DNA of 64,000 bases from Nautilus pompilius (GCA_018389105.1 JACATO010001438.1:330501-394500); one strand, 5' to 3'; numbered from the stretch's first letter, positions 12,801-27,800 are shown. The notes: a model not told the origin generated them from the letters alone. Numbers and translations: made by a program.

Positions 12801-15800
12801 AAGTATCTACCTTTATTTTAGGAAAAAGTTTAAGATTTGGACTATTGGTACAGCTCTCACAGGTACCATCATAACTCACTAATTATGAAATAGATATACT
12901 TTAAAATAAAATTAAAATTTTTTTGTTTTACTCTGTTTTGTTTGGTGGTCTGGCATGGTATTGTATGGGGTGTGAATTAAATGTTATCAAACAATCTAGT
13001 TGTAAATGGAGCAGCAATACATGTGACAGGTGGTGAACTACCGTTGTGATCATCAGATAAAGACACCATTATGAGAGCATATGCTCGTCTCTGTCTCTGG
13101 CTGCTCTTCTCTTAGTACCAGTATGCTCACTCATTACAAGACCAAAGAAGCAAGAATGGCCTGACTTCCAAACTGCTTTTGATTCAGATAAGGACTTTAC
13201 AGGGAAAAAGGTTTCTTTTATTACACACAGCAAATATAGTTGCAATAGTTGCTTGTCACAAACACATGGGTGTTCAAATGAACTGTTGACTGGAAATAAT
13301 GTTTGTTTCAGGACAAACACTGGCAGCTTTTCCCAAGTGAAATGTTTCTTTAATGTAGCCTTGGATAGCAAAAAAGCTAGAATCAGGTCTTCACAAATCT
13401 GCTCACACTGGGCTATTTATTCCAGTAATGAGGGCACATACTTGCATATTTTTGTTATGTCATATACAAACTATGAGAACAGAATTCCTTATAATAGTCC
13501 AGAATTAAAATAGCTTATTTTATAATTAAATAAATATTTTTTTCAGCATTTATAAAAAAACATCTGTGGCAAGATATTCTAAAAAAATTGAAACAGAATC
13601 CAAAGACTTTTGTGAATGAGAGAGCAGATAAACTTTTGGAAATAATTTTTCAAGCAGACAGCATTAACACGGTAAGATCTATGTTAATTGTAGCTCTCTG
13701 TTTTTACATTCCACCTATTTTTCTGTTTTTCTTTAATTCTTACATTGGAGTTACTGTAAGCTATATTTGTGATCTATGTTTAGAAATTATGTATATTTAG
13801 AAGGAGAATTTTCAAGAATAACTGCTGCCACAAAAGGTATTGTGTCATCAGCATGTTGAAATAGTATTCTCAATTACTTTTTTTAGATATTGTGTGTGTA
13901 TGTATATATATAAATAACATTTTTATATTTAAAATATTTAGACGTGCTAGTTCATCATATAGTTTATTAAAAGTACTTATGTTTCATTTTATGGAGTTTA
14001 ATTTGAAAAACAAAATCTTGGTCCATGTTACTAACTGAATGCTTGGAACTTTTGAATTCTTTCAGAGTATGAAGAATGCTGTTTCTTCTCTTGTATCCAT
14101 TGCCCCTGATGCTATTCTGTCACCTCTCACCAACAAGGTCTGTGAACTTCTGTCTGACCCCAAATATCTGAAAATAACAAAGATGGAGTATGGAGTCTAC
14201 CACTCTCCACCTGATCAGCTGTATGACCGATCTATCATAGAAGAGTTAGTATTTCAGCCATTTTTCATATTTTATATGAGTGTGCCTGAAAATCAGAAGT
14301 TTCACCTTTTTTTCTTTCTGTTTTCTCTAGAGCCTTGAAATCTGAAGTTAAAAATACAAACATTAAGAGAGAAAACAAACTTTACTCATATGAAGAACAG
14401 ATGGCTGAGATAGAGCTGAGAAAAGTAAGCATTATCCATCCTTTTGTTTTATATCATCTTACACAGAAAATGCTTTGGTAAATAGAAACCAAGATTAAAG
14501 AGAAATTACACTCTGTGCTGGTTACACCGATTAAAGGGGAAACAATTTCTTATAGCAACCATGGTGTTTTGTTGTTGTAATGGTGGTGGTGGATCTCTGC
14601 CCTTATAAGTAGCCCATGGACCATCACCTAATAACTACAGCAGCAACTACAATAAAGTAAGCCTGTAAATTGATGTGAGAGATCTGATTTACAAATTGTA
14701 CTGTTTTATTGTTTTTTCTTGCTAGGAGATACAGCAAAGGAAAAAAGGGAAAGGGATCGTGGACCAACCAAAACTCACCAAAAAACAGGAGGGACAGGTG
14801 CAAATTCAGTTAAAGAAAGAGGCAGAAATCAGGGAAATGATGGAGAAGGTATGGTTGGTTATCAAGGTTAAGTATTTGTGCATTTAACAGTTATAATTTT
14901 CGTTTGGGGTTGCTGAAGTTGTTCCTCGTTTAGATGTCAGTTTCAGGAGTGTGGTAGAAACGTGTTGAAGGTCATATTGCTTAACATGAAAAACATCACC
15001 ATATTAGCTCCTGCTTAAATCAATGGAAAAGAGCAGGTGATAACTAATTATTAAGCACATTTACCTAGTGTAAAATGTAGAAATTAACCTTTACTTAATT
15101 TTGAATCTTTTTTGTTTTTGTTCACCGTGAGCCAGGAATGATTATTATCTGTTTCAGCTTGACAGTTTGTTAGTTAAGGCCTGCAACTTGGTACGGTCAG
15201 CCTTGAAAGGAAACAGGCCCTCTCTGTGCTGCTACATGACTGACCTGTGTAAAGTGTTTGTCCCCTTGCTGAAGTCTATGTTAGCAGCAGACAGAGCCTG
15301 TCAGATCCTCCTGGAACTGGCACAGGCTTCTTTTGAAGATAAACAGCTAGGTAAGTTGTGTTCAGAGTGGTATGTTTTGTCTAAAAAGTATTTTCTAGGT
15401 AAAGCATTGATTGTAGACATTTTTCTTTGGCATGGTTGGCAACACTAGAATATTAAAATCTTACAGACTCTCGGGGTTTGTCTTCAGAATGAGGTGCAAG
15501 TTAACAGAATAATGGTGATACTGTTCCACTAGTAATTGATTCAAAAAATTTTACTTGTTGTTTATGTTGTGTGTGTATGTTGAATAGTATGGTGTCCTGC
15601 CATTATAATTTGGCCACAGTGCAAAAAATGGCAAATAAAGACTAGCAGTAGAGTGAACTTTATTTTTGTTGAGCCATTTTTTTCAGTACAAAGAGCTTCT
15701 GCCTTGTTTGGCATTGAATCAACAAGATTTTGTCTTAAGGTCAGGTCCAGGTTCTCCCTGTCCATGTGATATCTTCTTTTAATTTTATCATATTGGCAGG

Positions 15801-18800
15801 ACTTGGATTGATTGCTCTCAAATGATGATCCAGATGTTCCCACAAGAGATCAATTGGATCCATATCAGGTCTGTGGCATGTAAGAATAGGTAGGAAATGC
15901 ATATTTAAAATGATGATTTATCTAGCAGAATTGAGATGTCTTTCAACGAACACCAGTTCTGTTTTTTCATCGGCCACAACCAAGAAAAGTGTTGAGATCT
16001 TTAGCAATCTGTTGTTGACTGAGCTCAGTCTGAATAGTCTATAAAATGACTTTAAGTAAACAGAGAAATATTATAGGCTCTCCCTTTATTTAGCATGATG
16101 ATAGTGCACATTGATTATCTGCCTGCCTAGAAATTCAGTATATCTAATCACACCAGTATGTATCTTTTGGTCAGATAGATTTAGTTTGTGAGGTGGTCAA
16201 GTCAATATGGAAGGCCCTAGTTCTAAAGTGAACCTTTATCATCAGCACTTCATTCATACGACTAGGAGCTATTGCAACATGCTGCCAAAACTGATGATAA
16301 CCCTAGTATAACCTGGTACCATGCAAAATACTTCCACAACTTTGCTCTTCTACCTGAAGGATCAGTTGATGGCCTTTCTTCAATAGAGTTTTCATCATTA
16401 TTTTAAAGTACTAATAGCTGTTTATATGGTTTGGTTCCTATTCTGACAAAACAGGTCAGAAATCTGGGTTGGAGACCCACAGTTAATACATTTTCTAATT
16501 ATGTAAAAGATGTAGTCCACTCTGAAATTTAAGACAAATAAGCGAAGAAAAAAAAAGATTTTTGCAGCTGCAGATAAAAGCAAAGTTTCATCAAAGGTAT
16601 AGAAAAAGGTTGAGTCTGAGTAGGCAGCATGGAACATTGGAATTGTTACCGACAAAGAAAGTATGCAGATCATTATATTTATTATCTGATTGGATTAACT
16701 ATTACAGTGACTTTTATGTGAGTGTCCATCTTCATACTTGAAGGGGTTTTTTGTTTGGAGTTCTGCTTAACTTGCTAGACTCTTTTTCTTCAAAACTGCA
16801 CCCTGATGATGGTGATAGGGAATGATTATCGAAACATGGGTTCACTGTTAATTGTATTACTATTAATAAGGTAATGATGGAGCAAAAAACCCAAATTAGT
16901 TTGCTAACTACTATAGACCTTGAAATGAAACACACTCAGATATGATTATGAAGATTATCCTAATGCTTTGCCAATGTTGACTCTGGTTCTGGATTTTAAA
17001 TTTACTTTTGTTATAAAGGTCTTGGGACGGTCAAAATGGATCCATGTGTGTAATATTTATTGAAAAAAACATCAGAATTATTCTAATCAACATTACTTTT
17101 AAAATATGAATGCAAAAAAAAAACAAACTAGACATAATATAATAAAAATGATCATAACATTTCAAATGAACCATTATTTAGGCAATTTCGCTGATGCTGA
17201 AAATTGTTGCTGTTTGCTTAGTACAGATATATTACATATCTTCCATGTTTCTTTTGCCCTGGACAAACTCTCATCACTTCACTTGTCACATGAGGCAGGT
17301 TATGAATATTCCTTGTTTGGATTTGCAGTTTCACCAGTTTTGTCCCAAGTTCTTGTAGTAAAAATTGCCTCTTTGACAGAGATCTCTTATTCCATGGTGG
17401 ATTTATAACAGTCAAGCCGTGTTCAAGGTATTTGACATTGTAACCCTCAGCCAGTTTATACAGACATGTCTGCCCAACCTTTTGTTTTGTAAAAATGTGA
17501 TAATATCAAATTTCTTTACCATTCAATAGACAGAATTATCTATGTGCATTACCAGATTTTACCTTTTTGGGGCACATAGATAACAAGTTTTTTTATTATC
17601 CTTGAAACCAAATAAACTACTATGGATTTCCCTCTTTTGGTTTGGGAGAATCTCTCTTAAATCTTTGGCTTATTTTTATGTAGGACCAACAAAAGTAAAT
17701 TTTTTCAGTGACTGACTTTTGGCAAATTACATGCTGGTAAAAAAAAAAAAAACAAACAATTTAAAAGTTGTCAGTGGTGATGTTTCATTCAGTTCCATTT
17801 AACAGTTGGCATGTGAGCCAGGCCAAGGAGTCTAGAGGCATGAGGTGAAACTGTCAGCGTCTTTGGGCGGAAACTGCATAAAAAGTTTTGTTTAGTTGTT
17901 TAAACGAAAGTTACGGTCATCCTGATCAACAGATACTTTTTTCTCCAGAAACAGTAGTTATGGAGACTAATCGTTGTCCATCAGGTAACATATAGAAAAT
18001 GAATGCCTTTTAACGCTGCCTCCTGACCGGTAGTTCACCTGTTTCCTTGAATTTCGCCTTTTAATGGGTTTATTTTGGACATAACTTGGCTTTTTGAAGG
18101 ATAGTTTGCTTTCTCAAAAGACTGGTGAGCGCTTTGGAACTCGCTCCAGGCTGCATTCTCCACTGTGGCTCCATTAGACTCTGCAGATATATGCAGCACG
18201 GTGGAGGTGTAAGGCTCTTTCAATCACCTTGTGCTTGATTGCAATGTTGCTGCCTGCCCCCCCTTTTTTAATTGTAAAGCATTCAAATTGCTGCTCTAAT
18301 TTCACTTTCTGAAGGGATATCTAGGCAACGATGATACATTTTCAATAGTTTCTCTCGCATTCTACCAGGGCCTATTTCCAATGACTTGTCTCGAACCCCA
18401 TCCAAGAACATCTTCTCAACATCAGCTTTGAAATCTTCAATGTATTTCTTACAGTATCCTTTACCCCAGGGCGGCCGACAAGCTCAACTTGGCCCAAAGT
18501 CTTTGGAGAACAGGATACTTTAAATGCAACTCAATTCCTCAATATTGTCTATATCAGGATTCACATTAACATATTCAACTTGTTGTTGATGGATCTGAGT
18601 GACTGCATATTTCAATGCATAGTGTATTAAATCCCATTGTCCAGCAACTCCTTTGCAGGTGAGCTGATTTACCGTGCAACAGAGCTGAGCTGCCTCTGAC
18701 AAATTGAGTACTGTAATGGTTCTTCCTCCATGTTGGCAAATGCTTCTATTGCACTGAGATTGGTTTGTGTCGCCTTAATCCATTAGTTATTGATGTGGTA

Positions 18801-21800
18801 TCAGATACAACACTAGCACTTAATGTATCATCCACATTAGTAATGCATCCCTCATTTTCATCCACATTGTCATTTTCATCATCATCAGAAACAGACACCT
18901 CATCATTAACTCTACCATCATCCACAGCTTCAGTGTTGATGCTAATTACTTTGCCCAAATTAATTTCTGAATACTCATAAATATGTACTCATTTACTGTC
19001 ATGCTCAACACGGACCTTGTTACATCGAGTCACACACTTGAAATGCTGCAAAATATGCTCTTGCTCCTTGGTTGGAGCAAACCATTTCTGTAGCTGAGTT
19101 GTTTATACCCCCATTCAAATGTAGAGCTTCAATCAGATCGCGTTCAGTGATGACATTGCTACCCATGTTGCATTACCTTGATACATGTTTCATTGCAATA
19201 GCAAAATGATCATCAAGAGGACCTTTTCCATCCTGAGTATCCTTGTGGATGTAAGAAACTAGGCTCAACCCATGATGTTTCACAACCACGTTCATAAAAT
19301 ACACTAGCTCCAGCTTTTGATTGCACTTTGTATTGTCCGATTGGACATAAATCGTTTCTACTTCAGGGAAATCACACATCAAACACATCATAGCTGCTTC
19401 AAAGCAGGTCAACATTGGCAGCCAGTCTTGTTTCGTGTCACGTGGTGCAATTTGCTCATAATACATAATGTGATGGTCATCTAAATTGTGCTCACTTTGG
19501 ATTCTATCTGGTATAGATCATCACTCTGTGCCAAGAATTTCCTTTTTTTGCATAGTGATCTATGGTTTTTTCATGAAAGTACATCACCTCAAACTTCATC
19601 TTGAAATTCATTACAATGTATGCTTGTTTCCAAGTAAGGGATATTAGAATTCTATCGATGTGTATCCGCTAGTTGTAGATTCGGATCCTATGTCCAATGT
19701 AGAGTTTAATTTCATTAATGCAATTTACTAATAAATTGCTCATGCTTCTGAGTCGGTCCTTTTGATAAACTTGAATGCTTTGAGCAGGAGGCAGCAGGTT
19801 TCACAATTAGTTGACACTAAACTGCTAATAGTAATCAATGCATAATCCACTGATGTTGAGCTACACTCTGACACATGGTTTTCAAACACTGATTTCATAA
19901 ACACTTCTATTGCATGGACCAACTTCTTCAATTCAACAGCATGAGTGGTTGAAGTGGATACAATGCTATTTATCATGTCAAAAGTATATACAGTTGACAA
20001 TCACTAATCCGGCATCTTTGGGACCTGGAGGGTGCCGGATTAGCCATTTTTCCGGATTATTGATTGATTAGGTTAGAATACACCTAACCCACTAGCTAAC
20101 CACCTCATCCTAAAATTAAAATACCCAATAACTCTGTACAAGTTGGTTAATAAAGAAAAGAGAATTATCAAATGAAATTCAAGTGAAATTTTAATGAAAC
20201 CCAGGTAAAATAATTGGTCCACTACAAGTAATTCTATTGATTTACACAAGAAAGATCATCACTGCCACTTCCAAAGTGAAGAACTGAAATGTGCGACTAA
20301 GAGCACATTTACATGTCCTGAGTTGAAGGGCTGTCAGGATTCTCATCATCTTCATCTTGTAAGGTGAGTGAGATATCAGGAAGTGATGGTGATGGTGACG
20401 GTGGCAACACATCTGGGTGAGTAGATGTCGAAGGCACTGGATTTTCAAGTGATGACTCCTCTGAACGCTTTCTTGCTATTTTTTTGAATATATCTTGCAA
20501 GCTGAGCTGTTTCATATATTTTGGTCTTTCTTTGATTAGTTTATCCTGCAGCATGTAAATGTTCATTATTTCTTGCTCAGTTATAAAACTGCGTTGCTCT
20601 AGACCTTTCAGCAGTTCACCTGTCAGCTGAATTAACCAATCAATAGAAACTCTTTCTGCTACATCTTCCTCATTTTCATCACTACTTTCTCCTTCACTGG
20701 CTTGTTGCTGTGGACCTACAACCATTTGTACAATTTCTGAGTCAGTATAATGATGAACAACAGATGCATCTTCATCAGCAGTCATCCATTCCTCAATGTT
20801 ATCTTCATCCAGCCTTGATGCAAGATCTGTCGCAGTAGGATTGATCAGATCATGAGCAAAACACAACAGATCATGTATAAGCTGTTTTTCCTTTGAAGGC
20901 CTAAATCCTGTAAAGTTTTGTTCAAGATGTTCACCAGGTGCTGTCTCAAACATTAACCCTGGCCACAATTTGTCCCATCCATTTTTTAGTGTGGATGCCT
21001 CTACAGATTTCGCTGGCACAATAATAACTCTCACAACATGGCAACACAGTAAACCATATCTCTCACATTATATTCAGAAGAAACTCACATACAGGCTTCC
21101 CAGAGTTAACTCCACTCAGTAGGCACCTCATAAAATGAGTGCGATACTTCAACTTTAAAGAACGTAATATGCCATTGTCCAGGGGTTGAATTAATGAAGT
21201 GCAGTTAGGTGGGAGATAGATACTGAAAACATTGTTCTTTACCAGGAGTTCTGCTTTTGGATGTGCGGAACAGTTATCTAAAATAAGCATTATCTTACAG
21301 TTACGGTCCAAGCCAACAGAGTCACAGTGAGCTCTTGCTTCGGGGACAAAGTAATTCTGAAACCAATCCAATGTAATTTCAGTTGTTATCCAACCTTTTT
21401 TGTTGCCATGGTAAATTACAAGAAAATGTGTCATACCTTTGAAAGCTCTAGGACGTAAACTTTGACCGATGACCAGCAACTTACACCTGTGCATTCCTGC
21501 AGCATTGGAGCAGCCCAGCACAGTAACACAATCTTTTGATGCTTTATAACCTGTCAGCGATTCTGCATCCTCCGATTTCAGAGTTCTTGGCGTACATTTC
21601 CAAAAGAGTGCAGTCTCATCTGCATTGTAGACCTGGTCAGGACTTAAATTTTCATCTCTGACCAACTTGGCGAACTCGTCAACAAATTTAGCAGCTGCGT
21701 CCTTGTCAGCTGATCGTTTTTCACCCTACACTGCACGAAACTTTAAGCCGAGTTCTTCATGAAATATTTTGGCTTGTTCCTTCACAAGATCACCTGACAG

Positions 21801-24800
21801 TTCGATACCTTCGCTTTCACACAACTTAAACCACTTCTTCATTACTTGATCTAGTTCTGCACTTTTACCAGGTTTCATTGTTTTTCTTTTAAATATCTGT
21901 TTCTTTGACTCACTGTTAACAAAAAAACTGAGTAACTTTTCTTTCTGTTTCTTTATGTCGTAAACTGTCGAAGATCCAACGCTGTATAATTCACATAAAC
22001 TTCTCACAGACACGCCGCTGTCAAGTTTTTTCAAGAGTTCAACCTTTTCTGTTATGGACAATGTGCGAGGTTTGCGCTTTCCACCACGAGAAAGAACTTC
22101 CTTTATTCATTGGAACCATGGTTGGGGTGAAAAGTGACCTACTTACAATAATAAATGTTGAAAATCAAACAGGAAAAGCTTGCCTGTGTTTACAACTGAC
22201 ACTAGTGTGTAGATGCAGCAAATAGCGTCACCAAATCGTAGCGGCAGGTTGGCGCAGCGACCTGGGAAATTTGAAATTACGATAGCCAAAATTAGTGCCG
22301 GGAAATTTGAAATTAGTCTAGCCAAAATTATTGCCGGATTAGTGAAAGTCAACTGTATTATACAATAGGATTCTTGGCCTTTCTCACCTTCATGTCTTTG
22401 AATATTAGAGCCATGACTATTTTTGATAGTGAAGTAATACCAATTCTACCAATTGGATCTGCATGCTTGTACAAGTATGCTCACACTATAAGTCTGGATG
22501 GCCGTCTTTGAATCAGCTTAATTACCATCCAATAAGATCTTTTCCGTTCCCCAGGATATCATTTGTACATTTTGTGCAGTAAAAACTTGACAGCTCTGTT
22601 CACTGTCAATTCATTGTTTCACATTACATGTCTAGTTTCAACAGCAAGTGCATTATCTTCAGCCATGTATTTGAAATGTCACCTGGAAGTTGTTACATAC
22701 TCTACACCAATACCAAACATCTCTCAACAATTTCAACATGAAGGTTTTGCATATCAGAAACAGCAATACTCGCTTTTAGATATTCTGTTCTGGCAAACTG
22801 CTGATCAATGTCTTCATGTTCATCAACAGTTTACTTGAAGCACTCTCTGATGGGTTATGTGGATATGTCATTTCACAAATTCTACCAAACACAACACCTG
22901 CATAATGGATCATTTGGCTGACTGATTCTTCCAAATTCATCATCGATATGGTCTCTCTTCTTTTCTGGGAATTCCGCATCCAATGTTGGCTGCTATTCAC
23001 AAAATTTGTTGAATATCTGATGCAGTTAGCATAGTTTGCTCCTCTGATTCCTCAAAAGTCTGCTTTGTGAGTCCTGTTTTACACTGCCATTCAATCTTTT
23101 TGTCATCATCAATTTCTCTGTAAATCTGTTCTGACTGACTACGTCTTGGCTGTTGCCTTCTGATCAGTTGACACCCACATATGCATTTACTGCATTTCAA
23201 ACAATTACAGCATTTAGCTCCATGGAGGGAGAATTATTTAGCCTTGGTGACAGCACAATGAAGAAAACTTGTTGGATTTGGCAGTTTCAGGAACCAATCA
23301 AAATTTAGGACAATAATTTTTTATCCAATCATGTAATTCTGCAAATCTCACCTGTTAGTTTCATAAAAACTCCCTGGGCTGGCTTGCACGATCAGTGTTA
23401 TAAATTCAGCCATTTATAACCTTTCTCCTCAGCATAACCAGAACTTTATACCTTTTTTTTTTTTTGCCACTTCTGGTGGCATGTGTTGCTCAATAGGACA
23501 GCATCCTCTGGAATCCATCAGCAGTTCATCTACTGTCACACGCTCAAATAGAACAAAGTGCCTAGGTAGAAAAGGAACAAACATTTCCCAGATCACAGAC
23601 ACAGCATCTAGTTCATTGGTTCCCAACCTGTCTGGTGTGTGAATATACCAAAAACATACAAAGCTCTCTCCTGTTCATTGCTAATGCTAATTAATAAAAT
23701 TAATCATATTATTTAAAATTTTAATTTTAATTAAGTTGGCATTCAATAACATCCTATTTTATATCTACCTATTTTATGCACCATTTTACATGCATAGTTA
23801 AAAAATGTTTCTTTGAGGGCAGTTTTTGTCAGGAGACCTAGATCCTAGATCATCCACCATAGTGCTAAATGACTTGCTTTTTTGATTTGATGGTACAAAA
23901 ATTTTAAAAAGTTGGGAATCCCTGATCTAGTTTATTTGTTCACTGGCGACTTCATGTAATTTCCTTGAATCGTTTTAGTGACAGTTGCTTTGAAGACTGA
24001 TTTACCATGGTTCCTCAGACCAGATCAGAGAACTCCAACCAGAACACAATTTCAGCTATTACCAAAGCACTTTGATTCATATTTGTTGCTGTCTTGCATA
24101 ATAGATCAAGCATAGATTGTATACAAACAAGAATCACGTATCTTGTTACACCTGGAATGGGGTTCAGGAGCTCTCTCTTGAAATGGCACTTTTTTCCCCG
24201 TGTCTATTGTTTATTCCTTGAAAGGTATAAATCTACAGAAAAATTCCGAATAGCATTTTCTCCAGTGTGGAGATGAGTCCCTTAGTTTGCTTCCATCATC
24301 TTTTTTTGTTTCATTTGCATTGTACAATGTAGGGTCAAAGTCAGTCAGTCATCAATGCATAACTCTGTCTCAGACTCATTTTCATCTTCCTGTATAAATT
24401 TTCACATCTCCCCTTCAATGACAATTTTTGACACTTGTTTTTCATGCAGCATAGAATAAACTGAGACAATTATCATACAAGCAAACCTTTTATACAAACA
24501 ATGAGAGTCATTGACAAACGAAATATTACTCTTGTGGCAAATAGAATGTGAAATGGTAGAGAAATTGCTGCATTTGTAATATTTGGCTGAATTGGCCCCA
24601 AAACATTTTAGTTAGCTTTTCTGCTGGACTGAATCCATTTCAGATATGGCAAAAATATTTAGAAAGGCAGATCTTATAATTTGAGAATGTGATGGACAAG
24701 AAGGCACTGATTTTGCTGAGTTTTTATTAGATTTTTCTATCTGCATTGTGGTCAAATTGAACTAAAACTTCTGAAAGATTAAGAAGAAACCAGAAATGGC

Positions 24801-27800
24801 AGGCCAATGAAGGCATATTTGAAAAGTGGTAAATTTTCAAACTAAGCAAAGTTCTGAGTCAGTCAAAAACAAAAATTAAAATTTATTGAACCACAGACTT
24901 TGAGGTAAAAGACAGACATCTTATGTGCAGTGAAGAATCTCTATATTTTAGTGTACCCTGGATATTTTACTACTGCTAATAGAAAACAAACAGAGAGGTG
25001 TAGATTGATTTTGTTCATTTAATGGAAGTTTTTAATATTATGTGAACAACGATTTCCATAATCCTTCATTTGAAATCAGTACAGGACCTAGCCGCAATCC
25101 TAAGACCATCCAACCAGAACCCTGTACAAGCAGTACAATTAAGTAAGGCCACATCCTACTGCCCTGAAAGTCTTTATGAATGTATACAGGGTTAGGATTC
25201 TTACATTTAGTTTCATATACAATGTGCTATTTGTCAGGAGTGTTAATTTGATCTTTAAATGGAAACCAAATCTCAGTGATTTGGGAATATAGTTTTGAGA
25301 TAATTTCTGATCAGGGAATTCTGCCCAAACATGGAACAGCCAGATATATTGTATAATTAAGTGCAGTGGAAATCACACATTCACAGTATATTAATGATTT
25401 TACATCAGATTTCTGTTTTACACCTGTAAGTTGTAAACCCTTGTCTCGCAGGTTTGTAATTAAACATTTTTCATAAATGACAGTTTTAATAGATAGATAA
25501 ATATGCCCAACGCCCATAATATTTTTGTTTTGTTTTTTTTTTTCAATAATATGCTATTTACCCAACAATAAGTATCTTTCCATAACTTTGTATACTTTTT
25601 GTTGGCTGTATTGTTTGTTAGTATTCCATCTGTTGTTTTTTTTTCCACCATAAGTCTTCTAAAAATGAATTACTTTGTATGGACAAGAACCATCTGTATT
25701 TTGTATTATTCTCGGTCGAGGGAGGGAATCACTGGTTTAAACCACCTGAAGAAAACCATGATTTTTTAATGGCAGAGATATTTACAGAGTCTTATTGGGG
25801 AAGGCTTTATTTGTCTATTTTTGGTGATTTTAATCACCTAAAAGAAAAAAAAATTACCAATGCTTTGGTGAACTCCTGTCATTGCCTTTAGGATAGTCTG
25901 GATGTTGGAACCATTTGGCGGTCTCCAGCAATCCCCTGTAGATTTCTGAAACATCAGTATAGATAATTTACATGCGGTGACAGAAGTCTGAAAACTTTAA
26001 TGGGGACTCTCTTTGTCTTTTCAGGTTTACTGGTCAGCAATGTCACAATCCGCATCCTGAAGCCAGAGTGCGATCTGAACCCTTGCTGGTTGGTTGAACA
26101 GGAGTCACAGCAGACAGTGAGAACCATCCACTTGCTGCATCAGTGTGTGCATAGAAGTAGTGAACACAGCAAATTTTTGTTCTCTGCACCAACCTTTTCC
26201 TATTTCTTCTACCTGCTGAGTTCAGTTTTGTCTCATGGTGAAGCTGCATTGGAAGCTGGTGTGGTAACTAAGTATGAAGCCTTGGAGTTGATCTGTGACC
26301 ATGCGAAGATGAGGTATACTACAGCCAACAAAAGTGGCACATCAGCTGAAATGGTAAGAATACGTTGGTTGTTGTCTTGTTTTATAGGTAAAGTCTTCTC
26401 TTAGCTGAAACTAAGAGAGACAGTAATCTGGCAGTGGAAGTACTAATGAATGTAATGTTCTTTGCTATTAGTCTTTCTTTGAATATTTAACTTTGTAACT
26501 TTGCTGGTACTTATTCAGTGTGTACTGGACACATTAGCATTCATTAAATATGTTTATAAAGTCATCTCCCTCAAATTTTGTGTAGAATCCATTCTTCAAA
26601 AAAACTTTTTTTTTTTTTTTTTTAAAGTAGTGGAATTTTTAGAGTCTTACTTCTTTGGACTTTCTTTCTTGAATAAAAATGAAGATAACAGAAAAGTTTT
26701 TAATGCGATTTTTCCTAGCAAACAACTTACACATTTAATAAAGATTCTTAAAAAAAAAACAACAACATAAATACTGACTGTAAACTTATTTGTTTTGTTC
26801 TATATATTAACGAGAATTTTGTTGGGGGCATTAGATTTACATTCATGTATATATATGTATTTTAGTATGATCCACAGTTACTTCCCCATACCCAAATGGT
26901 GGAGCTACTGCTGAATGTTATAGGCACATCGTCAGGAAAACTGGCCCAGATGGCACATGATGCTCTTACTGAGGTGGCCTGTTGTCTGTCAGGGAAACAT
27001 GGCTGTGCTTTGATTACACCAATGGAAATTAATGTTTTCTTATCAGGGACAGAGTCTCCATCCTCCATAGTGCGAAAAGCAATATTACAGGTAATTAGCC
27101 AGTTTGAACAGTTTTTGAGCTTATTGTGCAGCTGTATCATAGACACGAGCAGAATTAATTTGTTGTGGACCTCCCTCAAGGTGATGAAGCACCTTTTTGA
27201 CAAACAAAACTAAAAGAAATTGAAGATAAGCCGGAAGGGTATAGATAACTAACAAACTTTTAGTGATAACTTAAACCATCAGAAATAATAATAATAATAA
27301 AGTAGAAATTATAATATTTAGGGTGGAAAACAAAAAAAAATTATTTTATGGATATGAGATATGTTTTAAAAAGACAAAAATGTATAATTTTTTTTAATGC
27401 AGAAATATGAATAAGGGATTTTCTTTCAATTTTCTTTTTTCATACAGAACATGTTTTCCTAGAAAATTTATTTTGACACTAGCATGATTGGTATTGTTCA
27501 TCAGTGGATTTTTGAATTTCTGCCTCCTCGTCTGTTTCTTTTGTATTAAAAGATTGGACTCAGAAACTGTTGTTGTTTTGTCTGGTTAAAATACTTTCAG
27601 AGTTCTGTTTTCTCTCAGGTCCTGCTGTCTTTGGCAGATGTCCTGCCAAGTGTAGCAGACAATTACCAGCTGGGTTTGCAGATTGCCAGGAAGGTGTGGG
27701 TGACAAAGCATGATGTAGATGAAGAGATACGGAGCCTGGCCACTAAGTAAGTATGGTGCATGGTTTGGAGATTTGATGTAAGAAAGCTAAAAGAAGAAAC

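Larger units (their letters stand above)
18035..24450 (-). pseudogene. Large antisense coding relic of an unrecognised repetitive family, broken by two nested insertions
   Basis: Minus-strand coding blocks line up over about 3.6 kb once the Tigger (19991-22355) and MITE (23614-23924) insertions are set aside. In translation order they are: a piece at 24420-23930 with [12 protein letters not shown] and [14 protein letters not shown]; a piece at 23605-23429 ([20 protein letters not shown]); a cysteine cluster near 23200 ([15 protein letters not shown]); 23000-22776; and 19980-19740. After these come 19466-18746 with [31 protein letters not shown] and [20 protein letters not shown], and an acidic stretch ([13 protein letters not shown]). 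The last pieces are 18485-18290 ([26 protein letters not shown]) and 18223-18035. I recall similar multi-copy uncharacterised proteins in molluscs and cnidarians but cannot check. The outer ends are not defined. Stops and frameshifts show it is dead. Confidence 0.55.

Noticed and set aside
13069..13513. Overlapping open frames in intron 13 as a nested gene or transposon
   Set aside because: No motif, no repeat ends and no splice context. They are compatible with chance.
18746..18980. Plus-strand frame opposite the acidic stretch
   Set aside because: It is the mirror of the minus-strand acidic block (GAT/TCA triplets). The minus strand has coherent flanking blocks, so this one is a shadow.
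27741..27752. Later donor in TAAGTAAGTATG for exon 21
   Set aside because: Using the second GT would include an in-frame TAA. The first GT (exon end 27746) gives the phase required by exon 22.
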